Assembly (NCBI RefSeq): GCF_014636175.1
Contig: NZ_BMDW01000013.1
Coordinates: 45,805-109,804 of the forward strand
Direction: 5' to 3'
DNA length: 64,000 bases
Origin: Sphingomonas psychrolutea
GTDB taxonomy: Bacteria; Pseudomonadota; Alphaproteobacteria; Sphingomonadales; Sphingomonadaceae
Shown: positions 1-8,417 of the stretch, piece after piece
Layout of the letters: every line of letters starts with the position of its first letter
Numbering within the stretch: the stretch's first letter is position 1
Made by a program: the position numbers and the translations under genes
Notes under the pieces: model-generated
Seen by the model: the letters and a program-made list of their open reading frames with translations, nothing else
Told to the model about the DNA's origin: nothing
Database searches by the model: none

Positions 1-635
1 GGTTCAGGATCTGATGACGACACTGGGATTGAGCGGCAAGCTGTTCACAGTGGATGCCATGCATGCCCAAAAAAACCTTCGCGGCAGCGCTGGCAATGGG
101 CAATCATCTGGTCGCTCAGCTCAAGAAGAACCAGCGGACCCTGTTTGAAGCAGCAAGCGCCATCGCCGCCAGCAACGATCCGCAAGATACTGCCTTCACC
201 CGTGAGCTTGTGCGTAACCGTCAAGAGGACCGCACCGTCGATGTCTTCACTGTCGGCGACGCGCTGGCCCGCACCGACTGGCACCCGCTCATCAACACCA
301 TCATTCGCGTTGCCAGGCGAACCCTTGTCTTCAACACCGCCACGGGCGAGTGGAAACCGCGAAGCGAGGTGGCCTGGTATGTCTCGTCAGCCTCCGGCCT
401 GGCAGCCAGTGACTGGCAAAAAGTGATCCGGGGCCATTGGGGTATCGAAAACCGCAACCACTATGTCCGCGATGTCTCCTGCGGTGAAGACAAAAGCCGC
501 ATCCGAACCAATCCCGGCATCATGGCACGAGCGCGAAGCTGCGCCCTCAATATCCTGCGCCACAACGGCGTCCCCAACATCGCTAAGGCCCTTTGGGACG
601 GCGCTCTCAACCTCAATTCTCGTCCTCAATTATAG
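1..635 (+). pseudogene. ISAs1-family transposase, 3' part, frameshifted
   Basis: This is the C-terminal half of a DDE transposase of the ISAs1 family, cut by the window edge. The 3' part carries the family hallmark GHWGIENRNHYVRDVSCGED followed by SRIRTNPG and a closing ALNILRHNG. Upstream of position about 69 the conserved reading (GKLFTVDAMHAQK) is in a different frame from the downstream TFAAALAMGNHLVAQLKKNQ. The two frames meet in a run of seven A residues at 69-75, where a +1 (or -2) shift is needed. ISAs1 elements normally have one uninterrupted frame, so this copy is probably inactive, unless slippage on the A-run or a sequencing error explains it. The reading ends at the TAG stop at 633-635. 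The IS right end follows at about 664. Confidence 0.85.
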
Positions 636-645
636 AGGATTATAA

Positions 646-664
646 TTAGCGTTGAACAGCCCTG
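646..664. repeat. Probable right terminal inverted repeat of the ISAs1-type element
   Basis: Directly after the transposase stop lies TTAGCGTTGAACAGCCCTG. Its reverse complement begins CAGGGCTGTTCAACGC, resembling ISAs1-family ends. The left end is outside the window, so pairing and the target duplication cannot be checked. Confidence 0.5.
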
Positions 665-903
665 CCAGCGACCCGATACCCGCGGCCATGTTTAGGCGGC
701 AACAACGACCTGATTAACGTGCGCCTTGGTCCGATATCCCGGCCCGCTCATCCACGCCACGTCCAACAGAGAGCCTTGCATTAATCTGCGAGTCTGAGGT
801 GAAGATTCGTCCACGAAGCCCAAATCAACGGATAATATACCCCCAAATTCACCAAGCTAAATTAAATAAAGGTCGCGGAAATTCGTTGTTGTTGGTCTTG
901 GTC

Positions 904-1413
904 TCATAGCAAAGCGCTAAAACTGCCATACGTCCCACGTAGAAACAATAATGGCGCATCGCCACGCTCGACGTCTAGTTCGCGCACCCTACCGAGAACG
1001 ATTAGGTGATCGCCGGCATCGTGGACCGCCTCCAGCGTGCAGTCGACCCACGCTATCACATCGTTCAATACGGGCGATCCGAGGGTCGAGACACGAAACT
1101 CCAAGTCGGCAAATTTGTCGTCGCTCTTGGCCGCGAACCGCCGGCACAAATCCTGCTGGTGGCTGCCGAGGACATTGACGCAGAACTTGCCTGCGCGCTG
1201 GATTCTAGGCCAACTGCTCGAGCCCCGATCCGGAAAAAACGCGACCAAGGGCGGGTCGAGCGATACCGAGGTGAACGACCCCACCACCATCGCCGTCGGC
1301 TTGCCGCCGGGTTCGATCGCGGTGATGACGCATACGCCGGTCGGGTAATGGCCGAGAACGCGGCGGAACGTTGCGCCGTCGATCGGCTCTTCCAGGATCA
1401 CTTGCCCGTCCAT
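904..1413 (-). CDS. Flavin reductase family protein (short-chain FMN reductase)
   Basis: A 169-residue FMN-binding split-barrel flavin reductase of the HpaC/DIM6-NTAB type. Typical features are the N-terminal FRRVLGHYPTGVCVITA, the flavin-binding stretch SFTSVSLDPPLVAFFPDRGSS and the later FCVNVLG. Such enzymes use NAD(P)H to make free reduced FMN for two-component monooxygenases. Two FMN-dependent LLM monooxygenases lie in the same region, so this is the likely flavin supplier, in the role Fred plays in camphor degradation. The ATG at 1411-1413 is chosen because it begins the family-like sequence. The gene overlaps the upstream enoyl-CoA hydratase by 16 nt, suggesting translational coupling. 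It is the last gene of the leftward operon. Confidence 0.85.
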   Translation of the reverse strand: MDGQVILEEPIDGATFRRVLGHYPTGVCVITAIEPGGKPTAMVVGSFTSVSLDPPLVAFFPDRGSSSWPRIQRAGKFCVNVLGSHQQDLCRRFAAKSDDKFADLEFRVSTLGSPVLNDVIAWVDCTLEAVHDAGDHLIVLGRVRELDVERGDAPLLFLRGTYGSFSALL

Positions 1414-2168
1414 ACCGGTTTCCTCTTTTCCTTGGCGGCAAGCTCGCCTTCGCGACGGTCCTGGCTCTCGGCATAGCGCTCGATCAGCTCGAAGCGTGTC
1501 GACAGTGCGAGCTCGAGCGGGTCGTTCAACCGCGCCAGCACCGCCGCTTTCGCGGCCTGGTTTGCGAGTGGTGAGGCCGCGTTGATCTTGGTGGCCCAAA
1601 GCACGGCCGCGTCGTGCAGTTCGGACATGGCGACGACCTCGTTGATGAGACCGAATTGCGCCGCGCTCGTTGCGTCGATCCGTTTGCCGGTCAGGATCAT
1701 TGCCATTGCAATCCGGTACGGCAATTGGCGCACGGCCCGGTGGACTACCCCGCATTCGCCGATGATGCCGAACTTGGTCTCGGGCAGGCCAAATTCGGCA
1801 GCCTCGGTCGCGACGATGATATCGGCGCACATCGCCAGTTCGAAGCCGCCGCCGACGCAAAAGCCCTGGACTGCCGCGATCAACGGCTTCTTGAGCGTCA
1901 GAAGCGGGCCGCCAATTCCGGTCAATCCGCCGCCGAAGGCAACCCGCGACGGATTATCCTGTCTTTCCGACATGTCGGCACCGATGCAGAAGGCCTTGTC
2001 GCCAGCGGCGGACAGGATCGCACACCAGATATCTGGATCGTTATTGATCTGCGCCCAAACCTCCGCGAGCAGCCGGTCCATCTCCGGCGTGACCGCGTTC
2101 AAATGCTCGGGCCGGTTGAGTCGCACATGCGCGACCCGACCTTCGTGATGAAATTCGACTTCGGCCAA
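1398..2168 (-). CDS. Enoyl-CoA hydratase/isomerase family protein
   Basis: A 256-residue crotonase-fold protein of normal length. The oxyanion-hole region reads FCIGADMSE, and the second conserved block is GGGFELAMCADIIVA followed by FGLPETKFG. Both glutamates used by enoyl-CoA hydratases for water addition are present, in GGFELA and LPET. It probably hydrates an unsaturated acyl-CoA made downstream of the CoA ligase encoded at 8418-10094. The start is 3 nt from the end of the P450 gene, and the 3' end overlaps the flavin reductase, so it sits firmly in the leftward catabolic operon. The exact substrate cannot be read from sequence. Confidence 0.88.
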   Translation of the reverse strand: MAEVEFHHEGRVAHVRLNRPEHLNAVTPEMDRLLAEVWAQINNDPDIWCAILSAAGDKAFCIGADMSERQDNPSRVAFGGGLTGIGGPLLTLKKPLIAAVQGFCVGGGFELAMCADIIVATEAAEFGLPETKFGIIGECGVVHRAVRQLPYRIAMAMILTGKRIDATSAAQFGLINEVVAMSELHDAAVLWATKINAASPLANQAAKAAVLARLNDPLELALSTRFELIERYAESQDRREGELAAKEKRKPVWTGK

Positions 2169-2171
2169 AGC

Positions 2172-3437
2172 TCAGCCTGCCGCCGTGGACATGGGCGTCC
2201 ATTCGAGCTGAATGTTGTCGACCGCCGCGATGATGCCCGACCGGAAGGTTGGTGCCGCTCCCGCGGCAACGCAAAATTCTGGAATACGGCTCAGCCATTC
2301 CTGGAGCGTGACGATCGCTTCCATTCGCGCGAGGTGCATCCCGGCGCAGCGATGCGGACCGCCGCCGAAGGTCATATGCTGGATCTTTTTGCGGTGAATA
2401 TCGAGCTCCATTGCATTCGCATTCTCGTCTTCGTCGAGGCCGTGCAGCGCGGTTGGGATGAGGATCATGTCGCCATGCTTCAGCGTGACGCCGCGATACT
2501 CCTGATCGCCGTGCACCATCCGCGCCTCGGCGATGACCGGGAAGCGGCGGAACATTTCCTCCACGCTGCGCTGTAGAACCAGGGGATCGCTGCGCAGCTC
2601 GGTGACGATCTCGGGATGCTTGGCAAGATGCAGCATCATGAAGCTTAGGAAATTGACGACCGTATCCAAGCCACCCAGCAACAGCAGCGAGATCAAGCCG
2701 ATCGCACGTTCGTGACTGAGCGGCTCGCCGTTGATGTCGTTATTGATCATCACCGTGATGAGGTCCTGTCCGGACCCGCCGCGCCGCGCATTAACGATCG
2801 GCTCGACATAAGTGTCGAACCCTGCTTGCGCTGCCTCGAGCGCCGCACCCATTTCCTCGGGCGTCGCACCGGGCGGACGTGTCATATGCTCGGCCAAGCG
2901 GGTCAGCATCGCGGCGTCCGCCATCGGCAAGTCGCACAGCGCCATGAACACCTTGACCGGGAAGATGCGCGCATAGTCCGCGGAGAATTCGCAGTGCCCT
3001 TGCGCCGCTATTCCCTCAATCAGTTCGACTGCGATACAACGCACGTCATCCTCGACCCGGCGCATCTGGGCGAGGTTCAAGCCCTTGTCGAGCGTCTTGC
3101 GGTACGGGGTGTGCTCGGGCGGATCCATCCGCGTCGGGACCATCAGGTACTTTTCGCCCGCCTCTTTCGGCAGGAAGATCACTTCGCTCGAGAAGCGTGT
3201 CGGGTCGGTGTAAATTTCCCTGATAAGGTCGGCGCGTGTCGCGACCCAGTGCCCGCCAGTGAACGGCGTCCAGACCAGTTCGGGCATGTCCGGACGTTGT
3301 AACGCGCGCCATGCCTCGTGATAGCCCTGATCGATCCCGTCGGGATCGTACATGTCGATATCGCGCTCGAGATGCTCGGGAATGTGCGCCGGGCGCGGGG
3401 TGCGGTGGCGGGCGACTTGCGGATCTGGTTCGGCCAT
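2172..3437 (-). CDS. Cytochrome P450, CYP101 (P450cam)-like
   Basis: A 421-residue soluble bacterial P450. The heme-ligand loop is [10 protein letters not shown] with Cys364, the ExxR motif is E294-R297, and the I helix is [15 protein letters not shown] with the acid-alcohol pair Asp258-Thr259. From my knowledge of P450cam, the I helix and the C-terminal region ([13 protein letters not shown]) are strikingly like CYP101A1. The B' region [15 protein letters not shown] aligns with the camphor-contacting segment, keeping equivalents of Phe87 (Phe88 here) and Tyr96 (Tyr97 here). A hydroxylase acting on camphor or a similar bicyclic ketone is therefore likely. Class I P450s need a ferredoxin and a ferredoxin reductase, and neither is encoded in this window. 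The gene follows a Zn-alcohol dehydrogenase, as camC and camD are linked in Pseudomonas putida. Confidence 0.92.
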   Translation of the reverse strand: MAEPDPQVARHRTPRPAHIPEHLERDIDMYDPDGIDQGYHEAWRALQRPDMPELVWTPFTGGHWVATRADLIREIYTDPTRFSSEVIFLPKEAGEKYLMVPTRMDPPEHTPYRKTLDKGLNLAQMRRVEDDVRCIAVELIEGIAAQGHCEFSADYARIFPVKVFMALCDLPMADAAMLTRLAEHMTRPPGATPEEMGAALEAAQAGFDTYVEPIVNARRGGSGQDLITVMINNDINGEPLSHERAIGLISLLLLGGLDTVVNFLSFMMLHLAKHPEIVTELRSDPLVLQRSVEEMFRRFPVIAEARMVHGDQEYRGVTLKHGDMILIPTALHGLDEDENANAMELDIHRKKIQHMTFGGGPHRCAGMHLARMEAIVTLQEWLSRIPEFCVAAGAAPTFRSGIIAAVDNIQLEWTPMSTAAG

Positions 3438-3461
3438 GGGAATATTCTCTCCTGGATTCGT

Positions 3462-4544
3462 CTAGAGCGTCGGGTCGATGACCGCCTTGATCACTTCGCC
3501 CGCCTTGACTGCGGCGAGCGCCTTGTCGGCGTCGCGGATCGCAAAACGGTGTGTAACGAGCGCGGCGAGCGGGAAGCGATCCTGCAGCCGTGCCGCCAGA
3601 TGCATCGCCTGATAGTAATTCTGGGGCTTGGGAAAGCTCGCGCCGGCAACGGTCAAATTCTTCGTCGTCAAATCGCGCGGGCTGATCGGCTGCGTTCCGA
3701 TCGCGCCCCACAGGCCAAGCACGATATAGCGGCCGTGATTACCGGTTAGGTCAACGCCCTCTGGGAAGGCCGGGAGATAGCCGGCCGCCTCAACCACGAC
3801 GTTGGGACCGTTATGCCCGCACAGATCGTAGATCTGGCGACGACGCTCTTCGGGGGAATCAGCCAGCGACACAGTCGCCGTCGCGCCGAGTTGCCGCGCG
3901 ATCTCCAGTTTCTTGTCGACGCTGTCGATGACGATAATCTCGCGTGCGCCGGCGATCGCCGCGACCAGAACGGCGGACAGGCCAACCGGGCCCGCGCCTT
4001 GCACGACCACCGTCTCATTGACGCGAACGGGCCCGCAACGATCGAACCCGCGCAGCACCGTCGGCAGCGCGCAGCCCAATGCCGCAACGGCTTCAGGGTC
4101 GGCACCTTCGGGTAGCCGGAAGAAAGCGAGGCCGCCCGGCAACCACGCATAATCGGCATAGCTGCCCCAATTGGGCTTTTCTGCGTGCTCGAAAAACTGC
4201 GAATTCTCGCACGGCGTCTCTTCGAGGACAGTGCAGGAATGGCAGCGATGGCACAGAGCAATCGGAGACCAATAGACGAGATCGCCGACCTTGACGGGTA
4301 TGCCGGCATAGTCGGTCGAGACACCCGGTCCGAGCTTCTCGACGCGACCAACCCCTTCGTGGCCGAGAATGATCGGAAACGGCATCACGCCCGCCTCGCC
4401 GGTGGTAATATGCAGGTCGCTGCCGCACACGCCACCGATGACGACCCGCACCAGCGCGCCGCCAGCTTCGGGCTCCGGGATTGGAACGTCCCAGGTCTCG
4501 AGATGGTTCGGTTTGACGAGGACTGTCGCTCTACCCATGGCCAT
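3462..4544 (-). CDS. Zinc-dependent alcohol dehydrogenase (CamD-like)
   Basis: A 360-residue medium-chain dehydrogenase. The catalytic zinc site begins at GGVCGSDLH with GHEGVGRV following, the structural zinc lobe has the cysteines of CHRCHSC and PCEN, and the Rossmann motif is VQGAGPVGLSAV. The acidic residue ending the second strand (VIDSVDKK) suggests NAD. Lying beside a CYP101-type gene, the natural role is oxidation of the alcohol the P450 produces, as 5-exo-hydroxycamphor dehydrogenase does; that assignment is inference. The start at 4544 (MAMGRATV) has an AGGAGAG ribosome site about 7 nt upstream; MGRATV at 4538 is the alternative. The gene is 24 nt from the P450 gene. Confidence 0.88.
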   Translation of the reverse strand: MAMGRATVLVKPNHLETWDVPIPEPEAGGALVRVVIGGVCGSDLHITTGEAGVMPFPIILGHEGVGRVEKLGPGVSTDYAGIPVKVGDLVYWSPIALCHRCHSCTVLEETPCENSQFFEHAEKPNWGSYADYAWLPGGLAFFRLPEGADPEAVAALGCALPTVLRGFDRCGPVRVNETVVVQGAGPVGLSAVLVAAIAGAREIIVIDSVDKKLEIARQLGATATVSLADSPEERRRQIYDLCGHNGPNVVVEAAGYLPAFPEGVDLTGNHGRYIVLGLWGAIGTQPISPRDLTTKNLTVAGASFPKPQNYYQAMHLAARLQDRFPLAALVTHRFAIRDADKALAAVKAGEVIKAVIDPTL

Positions 4545-4624
4545 TCATGCTCTCCTATGAAGTGATGCGCGCAAGGCCGCGCCCCGGTTATCGCTGGGGT
4601 CGCAGACGCGCGGTGAGACGTTGG

Positions 4625-5233
4625 TCAGGCTTGCGGTTGCGCGAAACCGTGCAGGAACAACTGACATGCTTGGCGTGCGATCTCGGCGATCTCCAAATGC
4701 CCTGGGCGATACCATTCCGCTGCGGAATCGAGCATGTTGATGAGGAATTTGCGCGCAACCGTCGGATCCAGATCGGCTCGCGCGTTGCCGCTCGCGCGTG
4801 CTGCGGAGATCAGGTCGCGCCAGTAATTGTCGAACCCGGCATAGGCCGCCAGTACGCGCCGCTTGATCTCCTCCGGCAAATCCGGGAACACGCGCGACAC
4901 CGCCGATGAATATTGGTCGCCGGTCAGCAGAAATTCGAGATGCGCAGTGATCGCCGCTTCTATCCGCGCGATCGGTGACGCCGCATCGCCGAGCCGCTCG
5001 ACCCGTGTCATGATGAAGCGCGTGTTGCGGTGACAGCCCTCGACCAGAACTTCCTCGATCAGTTCGTCCTTCGAGGAGAAGTGGTGATAGAGGCTCGGCG
5101 CGAGCATCCCGGCTCGCTTGGCGACCTCGGACAGTTTCGTGCCCTTCAGCCCACTCGTGCGCAGCAGATCGGCCGTCGCGTCGAGAATGCGCGTGCGTGA
5201 AGTGATCTCTTCCATGATCTTGGCATTGCGCAT
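4625..5233 (-). CDS. TetR/AcrR family transcriptional regulator
   Basis: A TetR-type repressor of about 202 residues. The N-terminal helix-turn-helix is readable as RILDATADLLRTSG, KGTKLSEVAKRAGM and LYHHFSSKDELIEEV. The C-terminal part is a ligand-binding helical domain that I cannot assign to a ligand. It lies inside the leftward operon between the lactonase and dehydrogenase genes, so it may autoregulate the pathway. The start is uncertain: ATG 5233 (MRNAKIMEE) is used, ATG 5215 (MEEITSRT) is possible, and a TTG at 5275 would overlap the preceding gene and is unlikely. Confidence 0.85.
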   Translation of the reverse strand: MRNAKIMEEITSRTRILDATADLLRTSGLKGTKLSEVAKRAGMLAPSLYHHFSSKDELIEEVLVEGCHRNTRFIMTRVERLGDAASPIARIEAAITAHLEFLLTGDQYSSAVSRVFPDLPEEIKRRVLAAYAGFDNYWRDLISAARASGNARADLDPTVARKFLINMLDSAAEWYRPGHLEIAEIARQACQLFLHGFAQPQA

Positions 5234-5271
5234 CGGCGGTCCGAAAGAAAGAGGCCCGGCGCATTGTACTG

Positions 5272-6210
5272 TCAACCGGTGAAAGCGACATTTGGCATAC
5301 CCCGAACGCCAGGTTCGAGAATCTCGAACACGCTGCCGGCGAGTGGCTGCTCCACCTTGGCCTGCTCGCTCAGCGCATTCGCCGCGGAGGTCAGGAACAA
5401 CCGTTCCATGTTCGCGCCGCCAAAGCCGGGGCGAAGTCCCTGGCGCACCGGTAAGCGCCGCTCGTCTAGCACCTGCGCATCTGGCGAATAGCGCCGCAGC
5501 ACCCAGCTTTCGTAAAACGCGATCCAGATGCCGCCCTCGACGTCTACCGCCATGCCATCGGGAAAGCCGTCATCATCGCCATATTTCAGCCAGTCGCGGC
5601 GGTTGGAGATCGAACCGTCTTCGGCCAGATCATAGGCCCAGGTAACACGGGGCAGCGAGTCGTTGAAGTACATCGTCTTGCCGTCCGGGCTGAACCCGGG
5701 GCCGTTGGCGGTAACGACGCCCCGCTCCATTGTGGCAATGCTGCCGTCCGGATCGATGCGGTAAAGCTCGCCTGTGCTGCGCTTGTCGAAGTTGCGGACG
5801 CTGTCTTCCTTGTTCTCAGACGTGGTGCTGTCCTCGAACTGGGTGACGTCGCAGCTACCTGTCCAATAGCGCCCTTTGTGATCGACTACGCCGTCATTGA
5901 GCCGCGCAATCTTCGCGTCGGGACGGGGGTCAGCGAACAACTCGAAAGCTTCGGTCGCGGGATCGACATAAGCAAGGCCATCGCGCGTCGAGGCGATGAA
6001 TCCGCCCTTGGCGCGCAGGCCCAACGCGGAAATCCACATCGGCGGGACCCAGCGGCCCTTTTCCTCGCTGTCGATCTCGATCCAGTTGATGCTCGGATTT
6101 TCGACATCGACCCAGTAGAGCCGGTTGTCGCGCGCGTCGTAGAGCGTGCTTTCGCCCAGCGTGGCCTTGGCTTCCCACAGGCAGCGCCAGCCAGGTCCTT
6201 GCATCGTCAT
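5272..6210 (-). CDS. SMP-30/gluconolactonase/LRE family protein
   Basis: A six-bladed beta-propeller of the SMP-30 family, about 312 residues. Recognisable blocks are WEAKATLGESTLYD near the N-terminus with the metal-ligand Glu, ARLNDGVVDHKGRYW with the conserved Asn-Asp, NGPGFSPDGKTMYFNDS, and DGFPDGMAVDVEGGIW. These are divalent-metal lactonases. In this operon it could open a lactone formed by Baeyer-Villiger oxidation of a cyclic ketone, which is inference. ATG 6210 is preferred because GGAG lies 6 nt upstream; ATG 6222 touches the stop of the upstream crotonase gene and is the alternative. The stop at 5272 lies just upstream of the TetR gene. Confidence 0.85.
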   Translation of the reverse strand: MTMQGPGWRCLWEAKATLGESTLYDARDNRLYWVDVENPSINWIEIDSEEKGRWVPPMWISALGLRAKGGFIASTRDGLAYVDPATEAFELFADPRPDAKIARLNDGVVDHKGRYWTGSCDVTQFEDSTTSENKEDSVRNFDKRSTGELYRIDPDGSIATMERGVVTANGPGFSPDGKTMYFNDSLPRVTWAYDLAEDGSISNRRDWLKYGDDDGFPDGMAVDVEGGIWIAFYESWVLRRYSPDAQVLDERRLPVRQGLRPGFGGANMERLFLTSAANALSEQAKVEQPLAGSVFEILEPGVRGMPNVAFTG

Positions 6211-6222
6211 CCCGCTCTCCAT

Positions 6223-7077
6223 CTATAGTTCCACGCGCCCGGTGCCGAACGGCCCGTCGCGTTGTTTCACGGCTTCCTTGAGTCCTTCTTCGAGCACGGT
6301 GCGGTTGAAGGCGGTCCGGCTCTCGGCGAGGTGCCCGCGCGCATCCATCTCCGCCGCCAACCGCTGCAACGTGCGTGCGCCCATCAGTTCGAGACCGATA
6401 TTGACGATACGCTTGTTGGCGCTGAGCAAATCAGCATCGATCAGCGCGAGCCGGTCGGCCAACGCTTCGACTTCGGCCTCAAGCTGGTCGGCCGGGACCG
6501 ATTTTAACACCAGCCCTATTGTCGAAGCATCGCGCCCGCCGATCAGGTCCCCGGTCAAAAGCAGGCGTTTGGCCCATTGCGGGCCAACCATGTAGAGCCA
6601 CATATTGCTGGGCAGCGACCCTTGCGAGCGCGCCGGTGGGAAGCCGAAGCTGGCATCGTCGGCGCAGATGATCATATCGCACAGCAGAGCGAGATCGGTA
6701 CCGCCGGCGAGGCAGCGACCTTGCACTTGCGCGATCACCGGTTTGTGCATGTCGAACAGTGCCATGCGCAGCCGCTGGAGTCGCTCTTGGTGCCAGGCAT
6801 CGTCGTCGAACTTCGCGCGACCCCGGCGATGCTCGACTTGCAGCGCGACTGGACGGTCATAGCGTTGCAGATCGTAGCCAGAGGAGAAATCCGGACCTGC
6901 GCCGGTAAGGATGACGCAGCGGACGCGATTGTCCTCGTCTGCTTCCCACAAGGCATCGTGCAGTTCGGTCAACAATTCCTCGTTCAGGGCATTGCGCTTG
7001 TCGGGACGATTCAGCGTGATCCGCGCCCGCCCGTCGGCAAGCTCGTAGCGAATGAATGTATAGCGATCGTCGCTCAC
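6223..7077 (-). CDS. Crotonase-fold protein lacking the usual catalytic glutamates
   Basis: A protein of about 284 residues of the enoyl-CoA hydratase/isomerase superfamily, with ITLNRPDKRNALN at the N-terminus, FSSGYDL as the first oxyanion block and QGRCLAGGTDLALLCDM as the second. The glutamate normally found in GGxxELA is Asp here (GGTDLA), and the second glutamate after FG(L/Q)PE is absent (FGFPPARSQG). Simple hydratase chemistry is therefore doubtful. Isomerase, lyase or C-C hydrolase activity (as in 6-oxocamphor hydrolase, also a crotonase) is possible. The start is GTG 7077 or TTG 7080, with an AGGA about 10 nt upstream of the GTG. The gene directly abuts the lactonase gene. Confidence 0.82.
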   Translation of the reverse strand: MSDDRYTFIRYELADGRARITLNRPDKRNALNEELLTELHDALWEADEDNRVRCVILTGAGPDFSSGYDLQRYDRPVALQVEHRRGRAKFDDDAWHQERLQRLRMALFDMHKPVIAQVQGRCLAGGTDLALLCDMIICADDASFGFPPARSQGSLPSNMWLYMVGPQWAKRLLLTGDLIGGRDASTIGLVLKSVPADQLEAEVEALADRLALIDADLLSANKRIVNIGLELMGARTLQRLAAEMDARGHLAESRTAFNRTVLEEGLKEAVKQRDGPFGTGRVEL

Positions 7078-7144
7078 CAATTCTGCATCCTCATCCTGTC
7101 GTGCGGACGGTCTGAAGCGCCATCCGTCACGACCTTCGTCATCA

Positions 7145-8251
7145 TCAGGCGACGGCGCGATGCCGCTCGACCACGCGCGGGGCGCTGGTGTCGATATCCT
7201 TCAGCTTGGGCAGAACCTTGCGGGCGAACAATTCGTAATTCGCACGGCCCATTTCCTGCGGCATCTCGCCATATTGGAAATAGGTCACGAAGCTGCCGAT
7301 ATCGAACTGCTCGACCATCGCGGCCAGCTTCTCGGCGACCTCGTCCGGCGTGCCCCAGACCTGAAGATCGGCAAGGAAGCCGTTGAACTTGTGCAGGCCA
7401 TGCTTGGCGATGTTCTTGGCGAGGCCGCCATAGTATTCGTAGCCGTCGATCTTGGCGAAATCGGCATTGTCGAACTGGTAGAAGTCTGATGTCGAGCGGG
7501 TGTACGCTTGGATATGCTGATCGCGCATTTCCTGCGCAACGGCGCGGTCCTCGTGCACCGCAACGAATACCGCGAACACCGGCTTGGGCGCCGGCTGGCC
7601 GTTCTGCTTGAGGAACAGCTGGCGATAGCTTTCGAGATCCTCGGCGACCTTGTCCCACGGCTTCTGCGCAATGACCATCAAGCCAACGTCGAGCTTGGCC
7701 ATCAGATTGACCGATTCGGGCGAGATCGCCGAAGCGAAGACACGCCCGCGAAAGCTCTCATAGGGACGTGGACGCAGCTCGACGCGCGGCTGCTTCAAAT
7801 ACTTGCCGTCATATTCCATTACGCCGGTCTCAAGCGCGGTCAGCACCGCTTCGGCATATTCGGTGAAACGCCCGCGCGACTCGCCCATCGGCACGTTGAA
7901 GCCAGCGAATTCCGATGCGCCGAGGCCACGCCCGATACCAAGAACAGCGCGTCCTTCGGAATAATAATCGAGCAGGATAAAATTCTCTGCGGTGCGTACC
8001 GGGTCCTGCCACGGCAGCACGCATACCGTCGTGCCGAGCTTGATGCGCTTGGTCTGCCCGGCGATGAACGACAGGAACTGCGGCACGTTCGGTGTCATGT
8101 TGTAATTGGTGAAGTGATGCTCCGGCGTCCACACCGAGTCGAAGCCGAGCGCCTCGGTATCGACCGCCATCTTCAACTGGTGGCGATAGACTTCCTTGTC
8201 GGACAGCTGATCGCGCAAATTCTGGAAAGTGAGGCCGAGTCCGACATCCAT
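7145..8251 (-). CDS. LLM class flavin-dependent oxidoreductase
   Basis: A 368-residue luciferase-like TIM-barrel flavoenzyme. Diagnostic stretches are the N-terminal GLGLTFQN, DSVWTPEHHF, LGTTVCVLPWQDPVRTAEN and GRAVLGIGRGLGASEF. It belongs to the bacterial-luciferase/alkane monooxygenase superfamily that uses reduced FMN, in line with the flavin reductase gene at the end of the same operon. It differs clearly from the second LLM enzyme at 13286-14437, so the two probably act on different intermediates. It is the first gene of the leftward operon, facing the acyl-CoA synthetase gene across a 166-nt divergent promoter region. The substrate is unknown. Confidence 0.87.
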   Translation of the reverse strand: MDVGLGLTFQNLRDQLSDKEVYRHQLKMAVDTEALGFDSVWTPEHHFTNYNMTPNVPQFLSFIAGQTKRIKLGTTVCVLPWQDPVRTAENFILLDYYSEGRAVLGIGRGLGASEFAGFNVPMGESRGRFTEYAEAVLTALETGVMEYDGKYLKQPRVELRPRPYESFRGRVFASAISPESVNLMAKLDVGLMVIAQKPWDKVAEDLESYRQLFLKQNGQPAPKPVFAVFVAVHEDRAVAQEMRDQHIQAYTRSTSDFYQFDNADFAKIDGYEYYGGLAKNIAKHGLHKFNGFLADLQVWGTPDEVAEKLAAMVEQFDIGSFVTYFQYGEMPQEMGRANYELFARKVLPKLKDIDTSAPRVVERHRAVA

Positions 8252-8286
8252 CGTCCTAATCCCTTGCTCGTAAACGTTGATCGCAA

Positions 8287-8302
8287 CCTAACGACGATTA
8301 GG
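8287..8302. promoter_or_regulatory. Inverted repeat in divergent promoter region, candidate operator
   Basis: CCTAA-CGACGA-TTAGG forms a dyad with perfect 5-bp arms in the 166-nt gap between the divergent LLM and acyl-CoA synthetase genes. Related half-sites CCTAA and TTAGG also occur at about 8256 and 8398. It is a plausible operator for one of the two TetR regulators nearby. Confidence 0.4.
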
Positions 8303-8417
8303 CTGGTAGCGCAAGGCCTTTTCGTGTATTCTTTAAAAATCGCTGAAAACAGCAGGAGTCCTTGACCAACTGATCGGCGGGGCGGGATAATAAGAGTTAG
8401 GTTGAGGATCAGGCGAC

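Noticed and set aside
69..75. Programmed -1 frameshift signal in the transposase
   Set aside because: The downstream conserved frame is +1 (or -2) relative to the upstream one, so a standard -1 slippery signal would give the wrong frame.
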